Part shown: one piece after another, positions 27,337 to 35,908 of the stretch | How positions within the stretch are numbered: the first letter of the stretch is position 1 | How the letters are laid out: each line of letters starts with the position of its first letter | Assembly (NCBI RefSeq): GCF_023715205.1 | Contig: NZ_JAMBNR010000002.1 | Coordinates: 372,001-436,000 of the forward strand | DNA from: Mesobacillus maritimus | Lineage (GTDB): Bacteria > Bacillota > Bacilli > Bacillales > Cytobacillaceae | Direction: 5' to 3' | DNA: 64,000 nt | Made by a program: the position numbers and the translations under genes | Notes under the pieces: model-generated | What the model saw: the letters and a program-made list of their open reading frames with translations, nothing else | What the model was told of the DNA's origin: nothing | Database searches by the model: none

Positions 27337-28242
27337 TTGTCAGGTAAAGTGTTAGTTGTTGGAGCAGGAAGAATGGGATTTGGTGTAATCAAAACGTTAA
27401 TTAGCAAAGGGTATACAGTAATGGTGAGTGATCCGTCAAACGAAGCGGTTGCTCGAGCTGTAAACATTGGGGCCGAAGGGGTAGTGAATTTTGAAGAAGC
27501 GATAGGGGAAAGTAGTACGATTATTTTTAGCTTACCAGGACCTGTTCAGGTAAACGAAATGACAGAAAGAATATCTTTACTTGGAGTAAATCATCGTCCG
27601 TTGATTATTGACTTAAGTACAATTGATCCGCAGACAGCTATCGATGCAGGGAAAAAATGTCGCTCGAATGGATTAAGGTATATCGAAGCCCCAGTTAGTG
27701 GTGGTCCAGGTGGAGCGGAGTCGGGTACCCTTTCCATTATGGTCGGAGCTTCTGAAGAAGATTACCAACAAGTAAAACCGATTTTAAATGACATTGGGAA
27801 AAATATATTTTATTTAGGAGACATCGGCACAGCTTCTATTGCTAAAATCTGCAACAATATCGTTGTTGCGACCACGACAACGATTTTAAGTGAAGCATTT
27901 ATCTTAGCTTCAGCAGGTGGAATTCAGCCAGAGAAGTTAAAAGAAATCCTGGATAATAGCGTTGGAGGGAGTAAAACACTTGAAGTTTTCGGAAAACATC
28001 TTGTAAGCGGGGATTATTCAAACCCAACATTTGCTTTAGGGTTAATGCATAAAGATGTTGGTCTATTCTCAGAAGCAATTAAACAATATGGATTAACTTC
28101 TCTAATGGGATCGTTAACTTGCCAAATTTATAACGGGGCACGTTCTCAAGGTTTTGAACATGAAGACCACACGTCGATTTGTAAGCTTTTAGAGCAAATA
28201 AATAATAAGAAAATCGACAGAAGTATTCCAGTTGTAAAATAA
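27337..28242 (+). CDS. beta-hydroxyacid dehydrogenase (3-hydroxyisobutyrate dehydrogenase family)
   Basis: 301 residues from a TTG start behind AAGAGGAG; the reading frame is open further upstream without a start signal. The N-terminal GxGxxG motif is VVGAGRMGFGV with an Asp/Ser (VSDPS) after the second strand. The substrate motif EAPVSGGPGGAESGTLSIMVG (about 118-138) and the catalytic Lys in KICNNIVVA are present. Family members act on 3-hydroxyisobutyrate, tartronate semialdehyde and similar compounds. Context with an aldehyde dehydrogenase and a TRAP transporter suggests catabolism of a hydroxy acid. Confidence 0.88.
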   Translation: MSGKVLVVGAGRMGFGVIKTLISKGYTVMVSDPSNEAVARAVNIGAEGVVNFEEAIGESSTIIFSLPGPVQVNEMTERISLLGVNHRPLIIDLSTIDPQTAIDAGKKCRSNGLRYIEAPVSGGPGGAESGTLSIMVGASEEDYQQVKPILNDIGKNIFYLGDIGTASIAKICNNIVVATTTTILSEAFILASAGGIQPEKLKEILDNSVGGSKTLEVFGKHLVSGDYSNPTFALGLMHKDVGLFSEAIKQYGLTSLMGSLTCQIYNGARSQGFEHEDHTSICKLLEQINNKKIDRSIPVVK

Positions 28243-28312
28243 GTGCAAGCAAATATTTCTGAATATTCACACTAATAAACTCCAATAAAACAGTGAAAGG
28301 AGATTAAAACCT

Positions 28313-29344
28313 ATGAAAAAGAAACTGGCCTTTGTTCTTTCGAGTACGCTCATGTTATCCATGTTTCTAATTGGCTGTGGAAATACAAATAAAGAAGCTG
28401 GAGGAGAATCTTCAGATAAACCGATTGTCATAAAGCTTGGTCACGTTGGCCCTGCTGATACGGACCACCCTTGGCAAAAGTATGTAGATGTTTTTGCTGA
28501 AAGAGTGGAGAAAGAGACTGATGGAAAAGTAAAAGTAGAATCGTATCCTGCTAGTCAGTTAGGTGCCGATCGGGAAATGTTAGAGGGAATGCAGCAAGGA
28601 GTAGTGGATGCTGGCCTAATTGGGACAATTGCAATGGGCAATTTTGTTCCAGAGTATCAAGTATGGGATTTACCGTATATTTTCCCGAATGATCAAGGGA
28701 AGAAAGACGAAATCGTAAACGGACCGATTGGAGAGGAAATTGCTGGATATGCAAGAGACAAGGGGTTTGAAGTAATCTCTTATTGGCACCATAGCAATCG
28801 TTCGATGTCAAATTCAAAACGTCCAATCAAGAGCATAGATGATCTAAAAGGCTTGAAAATGAGAGTAGTAGAGAACCCGTCTTCAATGGATTGGTTTGAA
28901 CGGATTGGCGCGGTTCCAACGCCAATGGCCTTTAATGAATTATATACAGCGTTACAACAAGGGGTTGTCGATGGTCAAGACAATGGTCCTGGCTTAACTT
29001 ATGGTTCTAAATTTTCGGAAGTACAACCATATTTCACTTACACAGAGCATATCTACAGTGTTCTAGCTTTTATCGTAAGTAAAAAAACGTGGGATAAAAT
29101 GCCTGAGGATACTCAAAAAATAGTAAAACAACTAGCACAAGAAGTTGGAAAAGAACAAACGAAATATAGCCTGGAGATGGAAGTCAAATATGGTGAAATG
29201 ATGGAGGAAGCAGGAGTAGAGATACACCGTTTATCTCCTGATGAATTGAAGCGTCTAGAGGAAAGTGCTCTACCAACATATGAAAAGGTGGGCCCGCAAA
29301 TAGGTGAAGAACTTGTAAATAAAATGCTTGAATACAAGGAGTAG
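28313..29344 (+). CDS. TRAP transporter substrate-binding lipoprotein (DctP family)
   Basis: 343 residues. The N-terminus is a lipoprotein signal with lipobox LIGC (Cys23), then a Glu/Ser-rich linker. The DctP fold follows: KLGHVGPADTDHPW, SQLGADREMLEGMQQGVVDAG, and GLKMRVVENPSSMDWFERIGAVPTPMAFNELYTALQQGVVDGQDN, in which Arg and Asn residues grip the substrate carboxylate. It is anchored outside the membrane and hands an organic acid to the DctQM permease encoded next. GAAAGGAG leader. Confidence 0.93.
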   Translation: MKKKLAFVLSSTLMLSMFLIGCGNTNKEAGGESSDKPIVIKLGHVGPADTDHPWQKYVDVFAERVEKETDGKVKVESYPASQLGADREMLEGMQQGVVDAGLIGTIAMGNFVPEYQVWDLPYIFPNDQGKKDEIVNGPIGEEIAGYARDKGFEVISYWHHSNRSMSNSKRPIKSIDDLKGLKMRVVENPSSMDWFERIGAVPTPMAFNELYTALQQGVVDGQDNGPGLTYGSKFSEVQPYFTYTEHIYSVLAFIVSKKTWDKMPEDTQKIVKQLAQEVGKEQTKYSLEMEVKYGEMMEEAGVEIHRLSPDELKRLEESALPTYEKVGPQIGEELVNKMLEYKE

Positions 29345-29351
29345 ATGATCG

Positions 29352-29840
29352 ATGGAACGCATGAACAAATCACTCATTTATCTAACGGGTATCTTTATGC
29401 TGGTATTAACACTATTAGCCAATCTTCAGGTATTAACGCGGTTTATCCTTGAAATGTCATTACCATGGGTAGAAGAGGTTATCCGATATATAATGGTATA
29501 TTTGGTTTTGATTATGGGTTCCACTGCCATTTACTTAAACTCTCATTTAAATGTAGATATATTGGATCTGGTGATCAAGGGGAAGTTTCTACAAATCTTG
29601 CAAAAGCTTAGAGCCGTGCTGATCCTGGTTTTTACAGCTTCCTATGCCTATTTAGCTTATCAGTTGATCATTGATACCATTGAAATGGGGCAGGTTACCC
29701 CTGCCCTCCAAATCTCAATGGCTTGGCCATTATCAGCATTGCTACTAGGCGGTGTTATTATGTCAATCAATTGTATCTACTTACTTTTCCCTAAGAAACC
29801 TAGAATCAATTCCAATACCAGTGGTACTAAGGAGGGGTAG
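29352..29840 (+). CDS. TRAP transporter small permease (DctQ family)
   Basis: 162 residues with four membrane segments (about 10-28, 44-62, 82-104, 118-142). The LPWVEEVIRYIMVY segment is typical of DctQ. It lies between the binding protein and the large permease with gaps of only 7 and 3 bases, so the three proteins form one TRAP complex. Confidence 0.9.
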   Translation: MERMNKSLIYLTGIFMLVLTLLANLQVLTRFILEMSLPWVEEVIRYIMVYLVLIMGSTAIYLNSHLNVDILDLVIKGKFLQILQKLRAVLILVFTASYAYLAYQLIIDTIEMGQVTPALQISMAWPLSALLLGGVIMSINCIYLLFPKKPRINSNTSGTKEG

Positions 29841-29843
29841 AAG

Positions 29844-31172
29844 ATGGTTTTGTGGACACTCATTGTATTCTTTTTTCTCGTGATAATCGGGATTCCTATT
29901 GCATTTAGCTTTGGCCTCGGTGCATTATTCCATTGGGCTGTATCCGACCCTTCTAATACGATTGTCGTAGTGACCAAAAGCTTTGGTTCCTTAGATTCGT
30001 TTTCGTTAATGGCGATCCCTTTGTTTATTCTAGCTGGGGATATTATGAAAGAAGGGGCTATTTCAAGACATTTAATAAATCTAATTAATGGAGTCATAGG
30101 GAAAATCAAAGGAGCATTAGCACATGTAACGGTTATTGCCTCATTATTTTTTGGTGCGATTTCGGGCTCTGCAGCAGCAACAGTTGCTGCAATAGGCGGA
30201 ATTATGATTCCTGAAATGATTAAAAAAGGGTATTCCCGTGAAAATGCCGTAGTGGTATCAGCTGCATCAGGATTTCTCGGGGTATTAATTCCTCCCAGCA
30301 TCCCCCTCATTATCTATGGGTTTAATGCAGAAGTCTCAATTGCTAAATTGTTTTTAGGTGGAATTGTACCAGGAATACTAATGGCGGTTGGCTTTTTAAT
30401 TGTCAATCGATTTATGTACAATAAACAATTGAAAAATATTGAGGCGAGCGCTTCATTAGAAGAAGTCATCAATGAAGTTCCAAGAGAGACAATCTCACCG
30501 GACCCAAAGGGGAAGAATAGTTTTAAGAAAAACTTAATTAATGCGATTCCTGCATTGTTAATGCCTGTAATTGTTTTAGGTGGGATTTATTCCGGTGTCT
30601 TTACACCAACTGAATCTGGTGCGGTTGCGGCGCTATATGGTATCCTCGTTTCTGTCTTTCTTTATCGAAGTATTGGATTAAAGAAACTAGTTTTCATCTC
30701 TGGGAACTCTGCACTTATGAGCGCAGTGATCCTCCTCATTATTGGTTTAGCAGGGGTGTTTGGGTGGTTAATAACGACTGAACAAGTTCCAATGAAACTT
30801 GCGGAAGCGGTCACGAATATTACGTCCAATCCATACATCATTTTATTAATGTTGAATGTTATTTATCTCATCCTTGGTACATTCTTAGAAACCATTACAG
30901 CGATTGTTATCACAACGCCAATCTTTTTGCCGTTAATTTTGGCTGTAGGAATCGATCCTATCCATTTTGGAATCATTCAAACAGTTAATTTGTCAGTCGG
31001 ATTAATTACCCCACCAATGGCGTTAAATTTATTAATGGCTTCAAAAATAGGAAACATTCCAATATTGCAAACGGTACGTGCTCTAATTCCATATTTTATT
31101 GTTGCAATTATTGTTGTGTTAATCGTTACCTATGTTCCTGCTGTTGTATTATTCCTTCCTAACTTATTGTAA
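29844..31172 (+). CDS. TRAP transporter large permease (DctM family)
   Basis: 442 residues with about twelve membrane segments. SFSLMAIPLFILAGDIM (about 50-66), the GSAAATVAAIGGIMIPEM hairpin (about 109-126) and GFLGVLIPPSIPLIIYG are signature DctM blocks; the C-terminal repeat has IVITTPIFLPL and LITPPMALNLL. It couples uptake to sodium. Its partner genes lie directly upstream. Substrate expected to be a carboxylic acid, exact identity unknown. Confidence 0.93.
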   Translation: MVLWTLIVFFFLVIIGIPIAFSFGLGALFHWAVSDPSNTIVVVTKSFGSLDSFSLMAIPLFILAGDIMKEGAISRHLINLINGVIGKIKGALAHVTVIASLFFGAISGSAAATVAAIGGIMIPEMIKKGYSRENAVVVSAASGFLGVLIPPSIPLIIYGFNAEVSIAKLFLGGIVPGILMAVGFLIVNRFMYNKQLKNIEASASLEEVINEVPRETISPDPKGKNSFKKNLINAIPALLMPVIVLGGIYSGVFTPTESGAVAALYGILVSVFLYRSIGLKKLVFISGNSALMSAVILLIIGLAGVFGWLITTEQVPMKLAEAVTNITSNPYIILLMLNVIYLILGTFLETITAIVITTPIFLPLILAVGIDPIHFGIIQTVNLSVGLITPPMALNLLMASKIGNIPILQTVRALIPYFIVAIIVVLIVTYVPAVVLFLPNLL

Positions 31173-31669
31173 CTTTAGTGCAAACATTTAGGAAAAAGTA
31201 TAATGCAAATAAATTCCTCCAGAATGCCTTGTAATTTTAGAATAGGAAAAATGGTTTAAAGTAAATAAAGGGAAGAGAAAGGCAATTTGCTAACCAGGTG
31301 AATTGTCTTTTCAACTAGGTAATAATAGGGTCTGTCTCTCAGTGCAGGTAAGCTTTACTGTATCGGGGGACAGGCTCTTTTTTTTGTAGGTGGAAAACAA
31401 ATCAGAGGAAAGTAGGCTCCATTAATAGGAATCAGCCATCCTACATAGGCAACAAAAATTAATTTATTAAATATTCATAATAAATTGACAATTAAATAAA
31501 TATTATTTATTATTGTTTTCGGATAAATATTATTTATTTTGGTTGGATATGGAGGAAGGGGGAAAATAGCTGGAATCTAATTTAAATATAGATGATTAAT
31601 TTTCATCATCAAAGGAATCAAATAGTCAATCAGAAACTTAATCATTCCAATTTAAAGGAGTTGTTGAAG
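31173..31669. other. 497-base gap with one terminator-like repeat
   Basis: Contains the hairpin at 31327-31385, then an AT-rich region with repeated AATATTATTTATT motifs near 31460-31540 before the MBL gene. No gene seen. Confidence 0.5.
31327..31385 (+). terminator. GGGACAG-family hairpin terminator
   Basis: GGGTCTGTCTCTC (31328-31340) pairs imperfectly with GGGGACAGGCTC (31366-31377), followed by eight Ts. Ends the TRAP operon. The flanks (AATAATAG before, TAGGTGGAAAACAAATC after) are shared with the copy at 41465. Confidence 0.75.
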
Positions 31670-32662
31670 ATGGGAAAGAAGTCAGTTATCCTTGCATTTT
31701 GTTTTCTATTAGTTTTAGCGCTTTTGGCAGGTTTTGGCGGAGGTAAGCAGAAGCAGGAATCTTCTAGTTCGGCAAAAGAAAACGAAAAGAATAACGAAAG
31801 TACATCAGATTTTAAAGTCACTCTCCTTGGGACTGGCTCTCCAGTCATTTCGATGGAACGTTTCAGTAATTCAACTTTAGTGGAAGTAGGGGGAGAACGT
31901 TTCCTGTTTGATGCAGGAAGAGGCGCAGCTCAGCGTTTAAATCAATTGGATATTTCACCTGGGATGATTGATAAATTGTTTGTTACCCATCTACACCATG
32001 ATCATGTCATGGACTTCGATGATATTTTAATCACTGCTGCAGTACCTGATCCTCGAGGAGGCAGGGAAAACAATATGCAGGTTTGGGGTCCTAAGGGTAC
32101 AAAAGACTGGGTGAAAAACACACTTAAAGCTTATAAGGTTGATATCCAAGTGAGAAAAACGGTAGAAGGTGCGAGTGGCTTAGATGCCGATGTACATGAG
32201 TTTAAAGAAGGCGTTGTCTATAATGAAAACGGCATTGAAATCATCGCCTTTGAAGTGGACCATGGGCCAATGAAACCAGCAGTAGGGTATCGAATCAATT
32301 ATGATGGACGTTCAGTTGTCATCTCAGGGGACACTACTTATAGTGAGAATTTAATAAAACACGCGAAAGGAACGGACTTGCTTATTCACGAAGTTGTTTC
32401 AGTGAAACACCCTGAGGAAGAATACAAATCAGAAGCTCTTAAAAATATTGAAGCCTATCACACAACACCAGAACAAGCCGGAGAGGTATTTAAACAAGTA
32501 AATCCAAAACTGGCTGCTTATACACATATTGCTCTACTCATTCCGGAAGAAGAAGCAAAGCTAGTAGAAAGAGCTCAAAAGACTTATGATGGTGAAGTAG
32601 TAGTTGGAGTAGACTTAATGGCATTTGAAATTGGAGAGGAAGTAAAGGTAATCGAGCCATAG
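31670..32662 (+). CDS. MBL-fold metallohydrolase (RNase Z/arylsulfatase-like), exported
   Basis: 330 residues starting at an ATG behind AAAGGAG; the frame is open to 31592 without a start signal. The N-terminus looks like a lipoprotein signal, but the lipobox reads LLAGF where LLAGC is expected, a one-base change (TTT for TGT), so the protein may be secreted or only signal-anchored. The zinc site HLHHDHVMDFDD is near residue 106, with VISGDTTYSENL and EAYHTTPEQ further on. Substrate unknown. No operon partner is obvious. Confidence 0.85.
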   Translation: MGKKSVILAFCFLLVLALLAGFGGGKQKQESSSSAKENEKNNESTSDFKVTLLGTGSPVISMERFSNSTLVEVGGERFLFDAGRGAAQRLNQLDISPGMIDKLFVTHLHHDHVMDFDDILITAAVPDPRGGRENNMQVWGPKGTKDWVKNTLKAYKVDIQVRKTVEGASGLDADVHEFKEGVVYNENGIEIIAFEVDHGPMKPAVGYRINYDGRSVVISGDTTYSENLIKHAKGTDLLIHEVVSVKHPEEEYKSEALKNIEAYHTTPEQAGEVFKQVNPKLAAYTHIALLIPEEEAKLVERAQKTYDGEVVVGVDLMAFEIGEEVKVIEP

Positions 32663-32836
32663 GGTAGCGAGCTCCGGTCTCAGAAGGTATGCAATGCTAG
32701 CTATAAAACAGTTTGGGAAGATTGGAATTAGAATCGTAGATTAAAAATCTCTCCCAGCTTGTTTGAGGAATTGATTTTTAAATCTACGGAATGTTTTACT
32801 ATAACCCTGTAATACTAACTAAATAATCTAATGAAG

Positions 32837-32873
32837 ACAGAGTAGCCCAAGCAGAGGGCTACTCTGTTTTTTT
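32837..32873 (+). terminator. strong terminator
   Basis: Stem ACAGAGTAGCCC (32837-32848) with GGGCTACTCTGT (32856-32867), seven-base loop, T run. Confidence 0.85.
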
Positions 32874-33042
32874 ATGGCACATCTGTGACTCAAGTTTATT
32901 GAGGCTAGCACTGTCCTGTCTACCAGATCGCCTAAAATAAACTCATGAAACAACTGCCCTTTAAATGAATACCTCCGGTGCATCAATTGCCAGCTGCATT
33001 GCTTCCAATCACAATGCTTCATGAAAATTGCACATTTCTTCC

Positions 33043-33178
33043 TTTGTATACAAAACCAAAGAAGAGGCTTAATAGCCTTTGAAAAATAGGTCTAATATTT
33101 ATAAAAAACCGATGATTCACTATAATTTTTAGAAAATTTTAATTTTATAGATAATTAAGTTGTTCCTCTTGTATACAG
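33043..33178 (+). promoter_or_regulatory. candidate GntR operators before the Hyu operon
   Basis: TTTGTATACAAA (33043-33054) is a perfect palindrome and TTGTATACAG (33169-33178) a near one. Both match the ATTGTATACAAT site before the GntR/FCD gene at 24872. The second lies about 50 bases before the first gene of the operon. Confidence 0.5.
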
Positions 33179-33227
33179 TGTGCTAATATTCTAAATAAAC
33201 AAACTATTTATCTAAAAGGAGGATTTC

Positions 33228-33863
33228 ATGGAAACAGAACAGTTTAGTGGGTTTGGAGAATCCATTGGTGCAAGTGGAAAACCTGCGATCATCGTCGTGG
33301 ATTTCATCAAAGGATTTACAGATACGAACTGCCCGCTTGGGTCAGATTTAGATAAAGAGATTGACTCGACTAGACAATTGCTAGCTGCTGCTAGGCAAAA
33401 GGATGTACCTATCATCTTTACAACGGTTATTTATGAACCCCATTTTAAGGATGGGGCCTACTTTGTTGAGAAAATCCCTGCTTTAAGATGTTTGACCGAA
33501 GAGAGTGAGTGGGTGGAGGTCGATCCTCGTCTTGAACGAAGAGAACAAGAGGAACCTCTCATCGTTAAGAAATTTGCAAGCAGTTTCTTTGGGACAAGTC
33601 TTCAATCCATTCTAACGTATGAAAAGGTCGAAACGGCCATTGTTGTTGGCTGTACAACGTCTGGCTGTGTACGAGCAACGGTTGTTGATGCGATGCAACA
33701 CGGCTATAAAGTGTTGGTTCCCGAAGACTGTGTGGGAGATCGTTCTAAGAAAGCCCATGAGGCCAACCTGTACGACATGAAAACCAAATATGCAGATGTT
33801 GTGCGTTTAGAAAGTGTTTTGGACTATATGAATCAATTGGAAGGGGATACAAGCCATGTATAG
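33228..33863 (+). CDS. isochorismatase-family amidohydrolase, N-carbamoylsarcosine amidase-like
   Basis: 211-residue cysteine hydrolase. The catalytic triad is visible as D25 (IIVVDFIKGF), K115 (VKKFASSFFG) and C147 (TTSGCVRAT). The block GCTTSGCVRATVVDAMQHGY resembles N-carbamoylsarcosine and maleamate amidases more than isochorismatase. It overlaps HyuA by 8 bases. With HyuAB it could carry out two steps of creatinine breakdown: ATP-dependent opening of N-methylhydantoin, then hydrolysis of N-carbamoylsarcosine to sarcosine, CO2 and ammonia. That pathway is inferred from neighbours. AAAGGAGGATTTC leader. Confidence 0.82.
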   Translation: METEQFSGFGESIGASGKPAIIVVDFIKGFTDTNCPLGSDLDKEIDSTRQLLAAARQKDVPIIFTTVIYEPHFKDGAYFVEKIPALRCLTEESEWVEVDPRLERREQEEPLIVKKFASSFFGTSLQSILTYEKVETAIVVGCTTSGCVRATVVDAMQHGYKVLVPEDCVGDRSKKAHEANLYDMKTKYADVVRLESVLDYMNQLEGDTSHV

Positions 33864-35904
33864 AGTTGCCGTTGATGTGGGCGGAACGTTTACAGATATT
33901 GTTCTGCAAAATGAAGAATCAGGTGAAATTTATGTCACAAAGACACCATCGACAACGAAGGATCAATCGATTGGTTTGATGAAGGGAATCAAAAAGGTTT
34001 GTGAAGAGTGCAATGTGGATATTTCTGAAATTCGCTCGATCCTTCATGGGACAACTGTGGCAACGAATGCGGTATTAGAAGAAAAAGGAGCAAAGGTTGG
34101 CTTGATTACAACGGAAGGGTTTGAGCAAATCCTCCATGTAGCACGTTCCTGGACACCTGCCCCAATCAGCGCCTGGATGGGATTCCATAAACCAAATCCA
34201 CTTGCAGACCTGATTTACACACGGGGAGCAAAAGAAAGAATGACCGCAAAGGGAGATGTATATCTCGAGCTGGATGAAACGGATATTCGTCATAAAATCA
34301 TCGAACTATATGAAGCGGGTGTCGAAAGCTTAACCATCAGTCTATTAAACTCTTATGCGAATTCAAGTCATGAAGAACGGATCAAAGAGATCGCTGAATC
34401 CATCAATCCGGACATTCCTGTCACGATTTCAAACGACATCCTTCCTGAATTCAGAGAGTACGAGCGCACATTGACAACGGTCATGAATGCCTATGTACGG
34501 CCTCCAATGCAACGTTATTTAACGAACATCGAGAAGAAATTACTAGATGAAAAGATTGATAGTCGGATTAGTATTGTCCGTTCCGACGGGGGGTTAATGA
34601 GTATTCCTGCGGCTTCATCTCGACCTGTACATACGATGCTTTCCGGTCCATCCGGTGGAGTGACCGCTTCTGCGATGATCGGAATTCAAACAGGCTTTCG
34701 CAACGTGATTTCCTTTGACATGGGCGGGACTTCTACGGATGTATCCTTAACATATGATGGAAGTCCTCGTGTTTCAAGGGAAACAAAAGTTGGGGTCTTC
34801 CCGGTAAAATCTCCTTCCTTGGAAGTGGTAAGTATTGGAGCAGGTGGCGGTTCGATTGCACACGTGCCACTCACAGGGGCTTTACGCGTAGGTCCACAAA
34901 GTGCCGGCTCTGAGCCGGGTCCAGCTAGTTATGACCGAGGCGGCGAAGAACCAGCTGTTACGGATGCCAATGTTGTTTTAGGCTATTTACCTCCTAGTCT
35001 CGTAGGCGGTGAAATGAAGCTCAATGTCGATAAAGCCAAAGACGCGGTTCGGAAGGTAGCCGATAAGCTTGAGATTGACATCTACAAGGCAGCAAAAGGA
35101 ATTTACGATATCGTCAATGAAAATATGTATGGAGCGACCAGAGTCGTCTCAGTTGAAAAAGGGTATGACCCTCGTGAATTTTCGTTGTTAGCTTTAGGGG
35201 GAGCAGGACCACTACATGCCAATGCGCTTGGAAAATTATCAGGAAGCTTCCCGGTGATTATTCCGCCAACGGCTGGCGTTCTCTCGGCTCTTGGATTTTT
35301 ACAATCTGTAATTCGAAATGAATATTCAAAGACCTTTATTTATACATTAAGTCAGTTAGACGTTTCAACTGTCGTTTCTGAGCTTAAGGGCCTTGGCGAG
35401 GAATGCGATCACTGGCTCAACCAGGAAGCTGTTCCTGAAGAGCAGCGCACAGTTAAATATGAAGTGGATGTGCGTTACTATCGTCAAGGTCACGAAATCC
35501 CAATTGAAGTTCAGCTTTCTAAAATTGAAGAAAATGGCTTAGAGCTGATTAGCAATCAGTTTGGCGATATTCATGAACAAACTTATGGTTTTAAAATGGA
35601 TGCGGAAGTCGAGATTGTCAATATTCGCGCGGTTGCGGTCGGAAAAGTGAATTCTCCAGAAATTCCAGTGAACGAAGCAGGAACAGAGGATGCCTCACAT
35701 GCCATTATGGATCCAGACCATCAAGCTTATTTTGAAGAGCGGTTCGTGAAAACCCCAATCTATGATCGAGCATTATTACAGCCTGCCAACAAAGTAATAG
35801 GGCCTGCTATCATTAGTCAAAAAGATAGTACAACACTTGTGTTACCGGGGTATTTTGCTGAAGTCGATCAGCATATGAATCTGTTAATTCAAGAGGAGGT
35901 ATAA
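33856..35904 (+). CDS. hyuA: hydantoinase/oxoprolinase subunit A (HyuA-type)
   Basis: 682 residues. The N-terminal phosphate-binding motif VAVDVGGTFTDIVLQ (about 3-17) and the central ISFDMGGTSTDVSL (about 285-298) mark the ASKHA-type ATPase of the hydantoinase/oxoprolinase family; HGTTVATNAVLE is also typical. These enzymes use ATP to open a cyclic imide or lactam such as hydantoin, N-methylhydantoin or 5-oxoproline. It forms a heteromer with subunit B, encoded five bases downstream. Acetone or acetophenone carboxylases share the fold, but the amidase upstream favours a hydantoin-type substrate. Confidence 0.88.
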   Translation: MYRVAVDVGGTFTDIVLQNEESGEIYVTKTPSTTKDQSIGLMKGIKKVCEECNVDISEIRSILHGTTVATNAVLEEKGAKVGLITTEGFEQILHVARSWTPAPISAWMGFHKPNPLADLIYTRGAKERMTAKGDVYLELDETDIRHKIIELYEAGVESLTISLLNSYANSSHEERIKEIAESINPDIPVTISNDILPEFREYERTLTTVMNAYVRPPMQRYLTNIEKKLLDEKIDSRISIVRSDGGLMSIPAASSRPVHTMLSGPSGGVTASAMIGIQTGFRNVISFDMGGTSTDVSLTYDGSPRVSRETKVGVFPVKSPSLEVVSIGAGGGSIAHVPLTGALRVGPQSAGSEPGPASYDRGGEEPAVTDANVVLGYLPPSLVGGEMKLNVDKAKDAVRKVADKLEIDIYKAAKGIYDIVNENMYGATRVVSVEKGYDPREFSLLALGGAGPLHANALGKLSGSFPVIIPPTAGVLSALGFLQSVIRNEYSKTFIYTLSQLDVSTVVSELKGLGEECDHWLNQEAVPEEQRTVKYEVDVRYYRQGHEIPIEVQLSKIEENGLELISNQFGDIHEQTYGFKMDAEVEIVNIRAVAVGKVNSPEIPVNEAGTEDASHAIMDPDHQAYFEERFVKTPIYDRALLQPANKVIGPAIISQKDSTTLVLPGYFAEVDQHMNLLIQEEV

Positions 35905-35908
35905 GCTT

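Larger units (their letters stand above)
32663..33227. other. 565-base gap with terminator and operator-like sites
   Basis: Holds an inverted repeat CGTAGATT...AATCTACG (about 32734-32787), the terminator at 32837 and two TTGTATACA sites before the Hyu operon. No gene is seen. Confidence 0.5.

Noticed and set aside
29777-30310. Minus-strand frame of 177 codons inside the TRAP permease genes
   Set aside because: Antisense to two overlapping real genes; composition rich in Ile, Thr and Pro as expected for a shadow.
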